A stretch of 29,794 bases of DNA from JABCYV01 sp035512155 (GTDB taxonomy: Bacteria > Acidobacteriota > Terriglobia > Terriglobales > Acidobacteriaceae), in the NCBI GenBank assembly GCA_035512155.1, contig DATKEN010000170.1, positions 1 through 29,794 on the forward strand. The letters run 5' to 3'. How positions within the stretch are numbered: position 1 is the first letter of the stretch; each line of letters opens with the position of its first letter. Both the position numbers and the translations under genes were made by a program. Of this stretch, positions 23,289 through 29,794 are shown piece by piece. Under the pieces are notes generated by a model. That model was not told the origin of the DNA. It worked only from the letters and a program-made list of their open reading frames with translations, and did not search any database.

Positions 23289-24383
23289 TTAGATGACTTT
23301 GAGTTTTTTCTTCTTTTTCTTGAGTTCTTTCGCGCCTGTATCTTTGGCAGTGGTCTCGACGGGTTTGGTCTGGTTGGGGCTGGCGCCGGTGTCCACGTAG
23401 CCGGGCTTGACATCGATATACGCATCCTCGCGGAGTTTTTGCAGGTATTCACGCAAGGCGGGCTGCAATTTTTGCATGTAGAGCGCGTCCTGAATTCGCG
23501 GTTCAACTTCGCTCATCGGAGGTATGCCAGCGGTGTGATGCTCGACCACTTTCAGAATGACAAACCCCTGCCGGGTGCGGATCACATCTGAAACGTCGCC
23601 CGGTTTCATGGCAAAAGTTTTGTCTTCGAGTTCCTTGGCCAGGGTCCCGTGCTTGAAGTCTCCAAGATCGCCACCATGGGCCGCTGTAGGCCCATCCGAG
23701 TTCTTCTTGGCAATGTCCTCGAACTTGCTGCCTTTGCGAATCTGGGCGAGCAGGTCTTCAGCTTTGGCTTGCGCGGTAGCCAGTTGCTGCGCATCGTCCG
23801 GCGCGTTGGCTCCGCCTTTTTTTTCGGTAGAAACCAGGATCTCGCTGAGTCGGATATGCTCCGGTTGCTCCATTTCACTTTTGTGCTGGTCGTAAAATTT
23901 CTGCTCTTCCTCCTTGGACATGGACATCTTGGAGCCAACTTCTCTGCCGATAACCTGCTGCGTAATGATCTGATTGCGCAGGTTCTGCTTGAAATCTTCC
24001 AAAGAGACCCCTTGTGCCTGGGCAGCTTTGTCGAGATCCTCCATGCTCTCCAGGTTCATTTCCTTGCGCATATCGTCGAGTTTCTTGATCAGTTCGGTGT
24101 CTGCCGTGATGCCCAGGTCCTTGCCCTTCTCCAGCAGCAACTGCTGATCAATCAGGTCGCGCAGGATGTCCTTGTCGCGCTCGGCGACGATCTTGTTTGC
24201 ATTTACTGGGTCCTGCTGCTGCGCTTCCTGTTTTAATTGATCCTTGCTGCGCAGATATTCAGTGCGGGTTACGATCTGGTTATTGATGCGGGCAATGATT
24301 TCTTCGATAACCGTGTCCGCCCGCAAGGTCTTCGGCAGAACGGCAAGGCACAGCAAGAGCAACCATGGGAGGAGTTTTCGCAT
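23289..24383 (-). CDS. Periplasmic SurA/PpiC-type peptidyl-prolyl isomerase
   Basis: A 364-residue chaperone-isomerase. Residues 1-22 are a signal peptide (LLPWLLLLCLAVLPKTLRA). Residues about 24-155 form a SurA-like helical N-terminal domain (VIEEIIARINNQIVTRTEYLRSKD). The parvulin domain lies at about 177-282, with IRLSEILVST, GGDLGDFKHGTLAKELEDKTFAMKPGDVS and TRQGFVILKVVEH. One parvulin domain is present rather than two. The Lys-rich C-terminus KELKKKKKKLKVI is unusual for SurA. It should help fold outer-membrane proteins. It is followed by the yhaM-like gene. No good ribosome binding site precedes the ATG. Confidence 0.9.
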   Translation of the reverse strand: MRKLLPWLLLLCLAVLPKTLRADTVIEEIIARINNQIVTRTEYLRSKDQLKQEAQQQDPVNANKIVAERDKDILRDLIDQQLLLEKGKDLGITADTELIKKLDDMRKEMNLESMEDLDKAAQAQGVSLEDFKQNLRNQIITQQVIGREVGSKMSMSKEEEQKFYDQHKSEMEQPEHIRLSEILVSTEKKGGANAPDDAQQLATAQAKAEDLLAQIRKGSKFEDIAKKNSDGPTAAHGGDLGDFKHGTLAKELEDKTFAMKPGDVSDVIRTRQGFVILKVVEHHTAGIPPMSEVEPRIQDALYMQKLQPALREYLQKLREDAYIDVKPGYVDTGASPNQTKPVETTAKDTGAKELKKKKKKLKVI

Positions 24384-24493
24384 AGATATCAGTATTCCAC
24401 GGGCTGCGCCGCAGCTGGACGTTGCCCTATCTGTAAGATGATACGTTCAAGCGAATTGTACCTCTGGAAGCAGACTCGCGACCAGCGCTGCCC

Positions 24494-24502
24494 TGTTATG
24501 AT
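24494..24502 (+). promoter_or_regulatory. Extended -10 promoter of the M49-like gene
   Basis: TGTTATGAT fits the extended -10 pattern TGnTATAAT with one mismatch. No -35 match is seen, which extended promoters tolerate. The transcript would start at about 24509, giving a 38-base leader with AGGAG at 24539-24543. Confidence 0.45.
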
Positions 24503-24546
24503 AGTCGGTTTTTGCACCGCTTCAGGCCGCAAATTCATAGGAGCTG

Positions 24547-26349
24547 ATGGTGATAAGAGTGACCGGCTACTTTGCCTTTTTCATTTTCTTCCTCTTTCTT
24601 TTTGGAGTCTTGAATCTACCCGCTAAGGCACAGAAACAGCGCGCGACCGCTCCCGACTTAACCCAACTGGAGAAAATGACGGCGCGCTTCTCGCCCACGC
24701 TCCTGCGCGTGGATACGTCGAAACTCTCTTCCGGGGACCGGCAAGCCCTAACCAAGCTGATCGAAGCTAGCCGGGTTATTGATGACATTTTCTTGCAGCA
24801 ATATTGGAGCGGCAATCGCGCTCTTTATGCCCGCTTGCAAAAAGATGCTACTCCGTTAGGCAAGGCCCGCTTGAACTATTTCTGGATCAATAAGGGTCCC
24901 TGGTCGGTGCTGGATGAGTTCAAGGCTTTTTTGCCAGGTGTGCCGCCCCAGAAAAGTCCGGGCGCGAACTTCTACCCGGAAGACATGACCAAGCAAGATT
25001 TCGAGCGCTGGTTCGCGCCCCTGCCGCCGAAAGACCAAGAACAAGCGAAAAGCTTCTTTACAGTGATCCGCTGGAAAAAAGACGGCGGTTCCAGTCGCCG
25101 CGAACTCGTGACAGTGCCCTACAGTGAAGAATACAAAGACGACCTCACTCGAGTTACGAACCTGCTGCGCGAAGCGGCAAACTTAACTGACAATGCCTCA
25201 TTGAAGAAATTTCTTAGCTTGCGGGCCGATGCATTTCTCTCCAACGACTATTACGACAGCGACCTGGCTTGGATGGATCTGGATGCGCCCATCGACATCA
25301 CCATCGGTCCCTACGAGACCTATGACGACGAACTTTTTGGCTACAAAGCCGCTTTCGAAGCTTTTGTAAACCTGCGTGATGATGAGGGGACGGCAAAGCT
25401 CTCGGCTTTCGCCCAACATCTGCAGGAAATCGAAAACAATCTGCCCATCGACCCACGCTACCGCAACCCCAAGTTAGGAGCGGCCGCTCCGCTGCGCGTA
25501 GTGGACGAGATCCTGAGCGCCGGTGATGGCAACCGTGGCATCGCCACCGCCGCTTACAACCTGCCCAACGATGATCGGGTAGTTCACCAGAAGGGCAGCA
25601 AGCGCGTGATGCTGAAGAACGTGCAGGAGGCCAAGTTCCGAACCGTCTTGCTACCCATCGCACGCAAGATGCTCTCCAGGCAAGCGATGGTTGACGTCAG
25701 TTTTGACTCGTTCTTTACACACATCGTTGCCCACGAACTCATGCATGGCCTCGGACCTCACCAAATCCAAGTCCAGGGCCACGACACAACTGCGCGGGAA
25801 GAACTAAAGGAGCTCTTCAGCGCAATCGAGGAGGCCAAAGCGGACGTCACTGGCCTGTTCGCGCTTCAGTACATGATGGATCATGCCAGGGAGATGGGCT
25901 TGACCAAGGTGTTGCCTTCCGACGCTGCCGCGCAGCGGCAGCTCTATACCACCTACGTGGCCTCCATGTTCCGTAGTCTGCGCTTCGGGCTAAATGACGC
26001 CCATGGTAAAGGCATGGCAATTCAGTTCAACTATCTGCTGGACAAAGGCGCCTTTAGTCAGAACGAGGATGGCACGTTCGCGCCGAACATAGAGAAATTT
26101 AAGCATGGGGTGCGTGATCTCGACCGCGATTTGTTGACGCTGGAAGCTGAGGGCAACTACGACGGCGCAAAGAAGATGTCGGACGAAATGGGAGTGGTAC
26201 GGCCAGCGTTACGAGGGGCGCTGGACAGCTTGCAAGGAATCCCCACTGACATAGACCTGGTTTTTGTCACAGCCGATGAGCTGGCGCCCCGGGTTAAGCC
26301 GCTGCCCACGGCAAAGCCGACTCAAAAAAGAAAAGCGCGGCGAAGATAG
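24547..26349 (+). CDS. M49-like zinc metallopeptidase (dipeptidyl-peptidase III-related), exported
   Basis: A 600-residue protein. The N-terminal hydrophobic stretch (VTGYFAFFIFFLFLFGVLNLPAKAQ) is a signal peptide. The metal site is HELMH at 396-400 in VAHELMHGLGPH, followed by the glutamate motif EEAKAD at about 428-433, as in dipeptidyl-peptidase III. Classical DPP III has HELLGH, one residue longer, so this belongs to the HExxH-type branch often annotated as Zn-dependent hydrolase. YPEDMTKQDFERWFAPL and DYYDSDLAWMDLDAPIDITIGPYETYDDELFGYKAAFEAFV support the family. Start is ATG 24547 or GTG 24550 (both follow AGGAG at 24539-24543). The C-terminus is basic (KRKARRR). Confidence 0.88.
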   Translation: MVIRVTGYFAFFIFFLFLFGVLNLPAKAQKQRATAPDLTQLEKMTARFSPTLLRVDTSKLSSGDRQALTKLIEASRVIDDIFLQQYWSGNRALYARLQKDATPLGKARLNYFWINKGPWSVLDEFKAFLPGVPPQKSPGANFYPEDMTKQDFERWFAPLPPKDQEQAKSFFTVIRWKKDGGSSRRELVTVPYSEEYKDDLTRVTNLLREAANLTDNASLKKFLSLRADAFLSNDYYDSDLAWMDLDAPIDITIGPYETYDDELFGYKAAFEAFVNLRDDEGTAKLSAFAQHLQEIENNLPIDPRYRNPKLGAAAPLRVVDEILSAGDGNRGIATAAYNLPNDDRVVHQKGSKRVMLKNVQEAKFRTVLLPIARKMLSRQAMVDVSFDSFFTHIVAHELMHGLGPHQIQVQGHDTTAREELKELFSAIEEAKADVTGLFALQYMMDHAREMGLTKVLPSDAAAQRQLYTTYVASMFRSLRFGLNDAHGKGMAIQFNYLLDKGAFSQNEDGTFAPNIEKFKHGVRDLDRDLLTLEAEGNYDGAKKMSDEMGVVRPALRGALDSLQGIPTDIDLVFVTADELAPRVKPLPTAKPTQKRKARRR

Positions 26350-26372
26350 GGCACCTGGTTTTCGTCCTGCCC

Positions 26373-26987
26373 ATGGAAAAGGAAACCTCCAGGATCGAAG
26401 CCTTCTCTGACGGGGTTTTCGCGATTGCCATCACCTTGTTGATTCTGGAAATCAAAGTGCCCACGGCGGAGAACGACCTTGCGGCCCAACTCCTCAGACA
26501 GTGGCCCTCCTACGTCGCTTTCGTCATCAGCTTCGCCTTTATCGGCATCATGTGGATCAACCACCACCGCTTGTTCACCCATATCCGGCGCGCCGATAAT
26601 GCGCTGATGATTTTGAACCTTGCGCTGCTGCTAGGGGTGACGGCGGTTCCTTACCCAACAGCCGTCCTGGCCCAGCACCTTAACCGTGGCGGCCAGCGCA
26701 CAGCAGCTATTCTCTACAACGCGACCTACTTCGTGATCGCCATCATCTTTAACGTGCTCTGGCGATACTGCGCATCCCGTGACGGCCACCTCCTCGGGAA
26801 GGAAGTGGACAGCTCCACCATTGGAAGAATCTCGTCCCAGTATGCCTTAGGCCCGGTGTGCTATCTCGTCTGCATCGTCGTGGCCTGGGTGAGTGTACCC
26901 GCGAGTTTATTCATGAATGTCGCGCTGGCGATCTTCTTTGCGCTACCGCCCTCGCGATCAGAACGGCTGATCGGCAAACGATCCTGA
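26373..26987 (+). CDS. TMEM175-family ion channel (DUF1211)
   Basis: A 204-residue membrane protein with about six hydrophobic segments, the first at about 10-28. RIEAFSDGVFAIAITLLILEIKVP contains the family's FSD filter motif (residues 11-13). WINHHRLFTHIRRADNALMILNLALLLGVTAVPYPTAVL is the next conserved region. Bacterial members form tetrameric potassium-permeable channels. It starts 23 bases after the M49-like gene and may be co-transcribed. No clear ribosome binding site precedes the ATG. Confidence 0.9.
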   Translation: MEKETSRIEAFSDGVFAIAITLLILEIKVPTAENDLAAQLLRQWPSYVAFVISFAFIGIMWINHHRLFTHIRRADNALMILNLALLLGVTAVPYPTAVLAQHLNRGGQRTAAILYNATYFVIAIIFNVLWRYCASRDGHLLGKEVDSSTIGRISSQYALGPVCYLVCIVVAWVSVPASLFMNVALAIFFALPPSRSERLIGKRS

Positions 26988-27005
26988 TGAACGTGTGTTC
27001 CTTGG

Positions 27006-27779
27006 TCAGGCGGCGACGGTTTTGCCGATTGCGTCGCGGACCAATGCCATTACGGTGACGTCATTGTCCGTTGGAGGCCGGCACATGAAGTCCTGCACTT
27101 TGTCGAGAAGGTTCACGCACAGCTGGTTCGCCGTTTCCCCCTCGGTGTGCTGAAGCATGTTCTGGACTCCATCCAATCCGAATTCCTGGTCTTTGCACTT
27201 GGCTTCGACGATCCCGCGGGAGGCCAACAAGAGAGCCGCGCCTGGTTCCAGCACGACCATTTGGGAGTCACTGGTAGTGTGCGAAAAAAGACCCAGCGGT
27301 AGTCCAGTGGCGGGCAGTTGCGTAACGCTGGCGTGATCTCTCAGGAAGCCGGGAGTATGGCCGGCATTGAAGTAGGACACGATGCCCAGATCTTCGTTGT
27401 AGCAGCCGGCAAACGCGGGACACGAATGGACGCCTACTGCGGTTTCCAGAACCGTACGATTCAACTGCAGGAACAACTCGGTCATAGCGTCGGCTTCATT
27501 GATCTCTTCCTGCGAGAAAAGCTCTTGTCCAAGTTTGCGGAAGGTTTCTTTCGCAGCGGCAACAATGCCCTGCGCTTCCTCCCGGCCGCCCGCAACATCG
27601 AGCAAACCGAATAAGACCCGGTTGGGACTGACTCGCAGGAAATCGTAGAAATCGCCGCCCATGCGCTGGGCATTGTAGGCCGCCGCGATCTCAGCATCCT
27701 GCATCTCCGGCACCGCGGCCTGCACCAGTTCTCCGGGTGATTTTCGGGACGACTTTTCGTGACGGAATAATGAAAGCAT
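27006..27779 (-). CDS. SpoIIE/RsbU-type PP2C-like phosphatase with altered metal site
   Basis: From ATG 27779, 257 residues that form one PP2C-SpoIIE domain: AYNAQRMGGDFYDFL with the first Asp pair, LFGLLDVAGGREEAQG, YFNAGHTPGFL and TDNDVTVMALV. Relatives dephosphorylate anti-sigma-factor antagonists. The metal-binding TDG of the family is SRG here (LLLASRGIVEA), so one expected Asp is an Arg. This could weaken activity. There is no PAS, GAF or HAMP sensor domain, only a short charged N-terminus. Using an upstream in-frame TTG (27824) adds 15 residues that look unlikely. No ribosome binding site is evident. Confidence 0.85.
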   Translation of the reverse strand: MLSLFRHEKSSRKSPGELVQAAVPEMQDAEIAAAYNAQRMGGDFYDFLRVSPNRVLFGLLDVAGGREEAQGIVAAAKETFRKLGQELFSQEEINEADAMTELFLQLNRTVLETAVGVHSCPAFAGCYNEDLGIVSYFNAGHTPGFLRDHASVTQLPATGLPLGLFSHTTSDSQMVVLEPGAALLLASRGIVEAKCKDQEFGLDGVQNMLQHTEGETANQLCVNLLDKVQDFMCRPPTDNDVTVMALVRDAIGKTVAA

Positions 27780-28016
27780 TGGCGAATTGCAGGCGAAGTT
27801 AGCACAGGACGCGGCTGACGGCAATCACCCCAACGTGTATGCCAGCCAATCCTACCCTCCGCCAGTTTGCCTCAATCCTCGTTATAACGATTATCCTCAT
27901 CTTTTTGATGTCACGCTCAACGAAAACGATTCATGCCTGCTTGAACGGTCCGAAGAGCTTGGAAGCCGTAACTGGAGTCTGGAGAATGCCTTGCCGATGG
28001 TCTCTTCAGATCAAAA

Positions 28017-28565
28017 TTGACGGCGTTCTTCAAATTGCGGGGTTCTGTTGGTCGACACGTGAACCTGCTTGTCCTGACGCTGGTTCTTGCTGGCTGCGGC
28101 GGCGGTTTACGCGGCACGGTTCCGGTTGGATTCGTAAACCATACCCAGCATTCTGATGCTGATTTGCAAACCATCTGGACGGCGGCACAGCAGGCTCTGA
28201 GCCGAGAGGTAGACCTTAATCCACTCCAACGAATTGGGACCAATGTGCCGGCCGACATTCAACCCGGAGATCGGCGCGCACTTAACGTCAAGCCGCGCCA
28301 GCTTTTGGTTTCATCTCACCCGGATGTGTCTTCCAGCGCGCTTCTGGCGGCGACCAACATCTACCGCACTGATCCGACAGGATTAATCGCCTGCCCGGAA
28401 CCTTGCAACGTCCGCTATGCTGCCGCCTATTCCTTGTTTCCGCATGAGGTGACTCGTTACGCGGCGTCGTGGGAATTCCAGGGCGACAACTTCTCTCTCA
28501 TCCTGCAATATGAGTTCGAGAATCAAATCCTGGCTGAGCTGGGGTATAGCTTGAGATGGCGCTGA
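28017..28565 (+). CDS. Small predicted lipoprotein
   Basis: A protein of up to 182 residues. A positively charged N-terminus is followed by NLLVLTLVLAGCGGG, a convincing lipobox with its cysteine. The mature region has no recognised motif; it includes two cysteines (LIACPEPCNVRY) and an aromatic-rich C-terminus (RYAASWEFQGDNFSLILQYEFENQILAELGYSLRW). The start is uncertain: TTG 28017, TTG 28035 and GTG 28059 are all in frame, and the last would leave too short a signal with no positive charge. No ribosome binding site is clear. Confidence 0.65.
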   Translation: MTAFFKLRGSVGRHVNLLVLTLVLAGCGGGLRGTVPVGFVNHTQHSDADLQTIWTAAQQALSREVDLNPLQRIGTNVPADIQPGDRRALNVKPRQLLVSSHPDVSSSALLAATNIYRTDPTGLIACPEPCNVRYAAAYSLFPHEVTRYAASWEFQGDNFSLILQYEFENQILAELGYSLRWR

Positions 28566-28621
28566 GCGGAGCCAAAGCGGATGAAACTCGACAGTCGGCT
28601 GGTCGTTGTTCTAAATTCATC

Positions 28622-28689
28622 AACCACAAAGGACACGAAGCGTGAGTGCTGAGGGGTTTTCTTAGTGATCCTTTGTGTCCTTCGTGGTT
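28622..28689. repeat. Inverted pair of dispersed repeats between convergent genes
   Basis: AACCACAAAGGACACGAAG (28622-28640) and CTTTGTGTCCTTCGTGGTT (28671-28689) form a 19-position stem with 17 Watson-Crick pairs, one G-U and one A-C mismatch, around a 30-base loop. The motif ACCACRAAGGACACRAAG resembles a short repeat seen in many environmental bacterial genomes. It lies between the stops of the lipoprotein and FmdB genes and may act as a two-way terminator. Confidence 0.65.
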
Positions 28690-28718
28690 AGGGGTTACTA
28701 CTCTTCTCTTCCTGTGAG

Positions 28719-29042
28719 CTATTTCTTTTCGCTCTTCTTGCTGGAGCTCTCTGCTTTGGCCGGCTTCTGAGAACTATCCGGCTTGGATTTCTCTTCTTTC
28801 CTCGACCCGGATTCCCCCTTGGAGGCAGAATCCCCGTTCGAGGATGAAGAGGCGCTGGCGGACTGTTTTGGATAATCGGTGACGTAGAACCCAGACCCCT
28901 TGAACTGCACCGCGGGGGCGGAGATCATCTGCTCCACCGGACCGCCGCAGTCAGGGCACTTCTTCACATGAGGGTCGGAGAACTTCTGGATCCGCTCAAA
29001 GCGATGATGGCATTTTTTGCACTGATATTCGTAAAGTGGCAT
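28719..29042 (-). CDS. FmdB-type zinc-ribbon protein with charged tail
   Basis: A 107-residue protein. MPLYEYQCKKCHHRFERIQKF...KCPDCGG is the FmdB zinc ribbon, with Cys8, Cys11, Cys29 and Cys32, and the ending QMISAPAVQFKGSGFYVTDY is the family's usual segment. The last 45 residues are Ser, Lys and Glu-rich and low complexity. FmdB proteins are small putative regulators of unclear role. A good minus-strand promoter lies upstream, and AGGAG lies 3 bases before the ATG. Confidence 0.92.
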   Translation of the reverse strand: MPLYEYQCKKCHHRFERIQKFSDPHVKKCPDCGGPVEQMISAPAVQFKGSGFYVTDYPKQSASASSSSNGDSASKGESGSRKEEKSKPDSSQKPAKAESSSKKSEKK

Positions 29043-29077
29043 GGACTCCTGAAAAATCTAAAACTTTCCTTCTTTTG

Positions 29078-29106
29078 ATTCTAGGGATTACGCTGGCGGA
29101 CGTCAA
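29078..29106 (-). promoter_or_regulatory. Promoter of the fmdB-like gene
   Basis: On the minus strand TTGACG (29106-29101), a 17-base spacer and TAGAAT (29083-29078). The transcript would begin at about 29071, 28 bases before the ATG at 29042, leaving room for AGGAG. The upstream edge is 8 bases from the MITE-like element. Confidence 0.65.
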
Positions 29107-29121
29107 TTTGTAAGGGAGCTG

Positions 29122-29265
29122 GGTAGTGGTGCAGTTTGATTTGTCATCCTGGAGCAAGCGATCTTTGCGCCGCGAAGGATCTGGGCGAGCTGTGCGAATC
29201 GTCACGTTCTTTGCGACCCAATATCGCACGCTTGGCTCGCTTCCTTGTCAAACTGCACCAATACC
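29122..29265. mobile_element. MITE-like element with terminal inverted repeats and 8-bp flanking duplication
   Basis: The 144-bp element ends in 18-bp inverted repeats: GGTAGTGGTGCAGTTTGA (29122-29139) and TCAAACTGCACCAATACC (29248-29265), matching at 17 of 18 positions. GGGAGCTG abuts both ends directly (29114-29121 and 29266-29273), as a target-site duplication would. The 108-bp interior carries no transposase and includes a TCATCC-type intergenic repeat segment. It is probably moved by a transposase encoded elsewhere. The donor family cannot be named from these ends; several families make 8-bp duplications. Confidence 0.75.
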
Positions 29266-29290
29266 GGGAGCTGCAATACGGATCAGTTTC

Positions 29291-29453
29291 GACCCCTGAG
29301 CCTCTTTCAGGGAAGTCATCCCGAAACCCGGCGCAGTTCAGCCGGGTGAGAGCCTGCCCTGAGCGAAGTCGAAGGGGATCTCGCGTGGCAGCTCATCGGG
29401 ACACGCTGCGGGTCTGCACGCCAGATCCCTCGCGAAGCTCGGGATGACGCCAA
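29291..29453. repeat. Dispersed intergenic repeats, copies 2 and 3
   Basis: Three pieces are recognisable: the hairpin CCCTGA/TCAGGG (29294-29312), the inverted copy of the window-start repeat with the 20-base core at 29327-29346 followed by CCCTGAGCGAAGTCGAAGG, and a direct fragment ending in CTCGGGATGACGCC (29438-29451). Together with the MITE-like element they fill the 468-base gap between the FmdB and rsmI genes. No gene is seen in it. Confidence 0.65.
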
Positions 29454-29494
29454 TGTTGAACCTGCCACACGATCCGCGGCTTCGACGGGCGCGG

Positions 29495-29503
29495 TGGTAG
29501 ACT
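29495..29503 (+). promoter_or_regulatory. Extended -10 candidate of rsmI
   Basis: TGGTAGACT (29495-29503) fits the extended -10 pattern TGnTAnnnT. The ATG at 29511 lies 7 bases after it and lacks a ribosome binding site. No -35 match is seen. Confidence 0.35.
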
Positions 29504-29510
29504 CGCGCTC

Positions 29511-29794
29511 ATGAAGCCGGGCGAGGACGCTTCTCCGAACCGCAACAGCTTGGCCCCTGGTCTTTACCTGGTAGCCACGCCCATCGGGAACCTGGAAGAC
29601 ATCACCCTGCGGGCGCTGCGGGTACTGAAAGAAGCCGACCTGATCGCGTGTGAAGACACTCGCCAGAGCCAGAAATTGCTGAATTATTACGCGATCGCCA
29701 CTCGTACCATGAGTTATCACGAGCACAACGAGATGACGCGCGCTCCAGAGCTCGTCCTGGAGCTGGAACGAGGTGCCTGCGTGGCCCTGGTGAC
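29511..29794 (+). CDS. rsmI: 16S rRNA (cytidine(1402)-2'-O)-methyltransferase, N-terminal part
   Basis: The window ends after about 94 codons of a normal roughly 280-residue enzyme that methylates the ribose of C1402 in 16S rRNA with SAM. LYLVATPIGNLEDITLRAL is the RsmI signature start, followed by EADLIACEDTRQSQKLL, in which CEDTR is conserved, and YHEHNEMTRAPEL, which matches the family's YHEHN segment. It is incomplete only because of the window edge. The first 16 residues (KPGEDASPNRNSLAPG) look like a non-conserved leader. Confidence 0.95.
   Translation, partial: MKPGEDASPNRNSLAPGLYLVATPIGNLEDITLRALRVLKEADLIACEDTRQSQKLLNYYAIATRTMSYHEHNEMTRAPELVLELERGACVALV

Noticed and set aside
28053..28066. 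CGACACGTGAAC, a half match to parS
   Set aside because: Only one side of the palindrome fits, and it lies in the lipoprotein start region.
27839..28156. Plus-strand frame with a hydrophobic start between the phosphatase and lipoprotein genes
   Set aside because: Beyond its first 25 residues it loses any pattern, overlaps the lipoprotein gene in another frame and has no ribosome binding site.

Overview
The window looks like chromosomal DNA of an acidobacterium, probably class Terriglobia (Koribacter-like). This is inferred from gene content: a Ser/Thr kinase fused to a TPR region, a winged-helix regulator with C-terminal membrane helices, M13 and M49-like peptidases, TonB/TolA-like and PpiC/SurA envelope proteins, high GC and dispersed 'CTCGGGATGAC'-type repeats. 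No rRNA, tRNA, CRISPR array or complete insertion sequence was seen.

Layout. 1-3.6 kb: a repeat copy, a good promoter, the Ser/Thr kinase-TPR gene and a DinB-like gene. 3.7-6.1 kb: a Gfo/Idh/MocA oxidoreductase (probable CTG start), then a TonB-type protein behind a strongly structured leader. 6.1-10.1 kb (minus strand): an M13 peptidase, a secreted repeat protein of the DUF4097 type, and a membrane-linked winged-helix regulator divergent from a secreted DUF3108-like protein (10.2-11.0 kb). 11.0-15.5 kb: a 55-codon membrane protein tightly linked to miaA, a secreted GH3 enzyme overlapping a lipoprotein gene, and a zinc-ribbon membrane protein. 15.5-17.9 kb: pyrB-pyrC, preceded by a possible 16-codon leader peptide. 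17.9-19.1 kb: a parS-like palindrome, then a HigB/HigA-type toxin-antitoxin pair with a third small cysteine-rich gene behind an AT-rich promoter. 19.2-24.4 kb (minus strand): surA-like, yhaM-like, glycine-zipper lipoprotein, HAD and kbl genes. 24.5-27.0 kb: an M49-like peptidase and a TMEM175-type channel. 27.0-29.0 kb: a SpoIIE-type phosphatase (minus), a lipoprotein (plus) and an FmdB zinc ribbon (minus). 29.0-29.8 kb: a repeat-rich gap with a compact MITE-like element, then the first third of rsmI.

How parts fit: pyrB and pyrC catalyse consecutive steps of pyrimidine synthesis; surA and yhaM are adjacent and co-directional; the toxin and antitoxin overlap by 20 bases. Many remaining genes are envelope or secreted proteins.

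The main non-gene signals are: (1) a 144-bp element with 18-bp terminal inverted repeats (17/18) and exact 8-bp flanking direct repeats; (2) a nested hairpin leader before the TonB-type gene; (3) several genes whose -10 hexamer ends only 6-9 bases before the start codon with no ribosome binding site, suggesting leaderless transcripts; (4) a perfect parS-like palindrome after pyrC; (5) small ORFs ahead of pyrB and miaA. Function assignments rest on motif recognition; no database search was possible.
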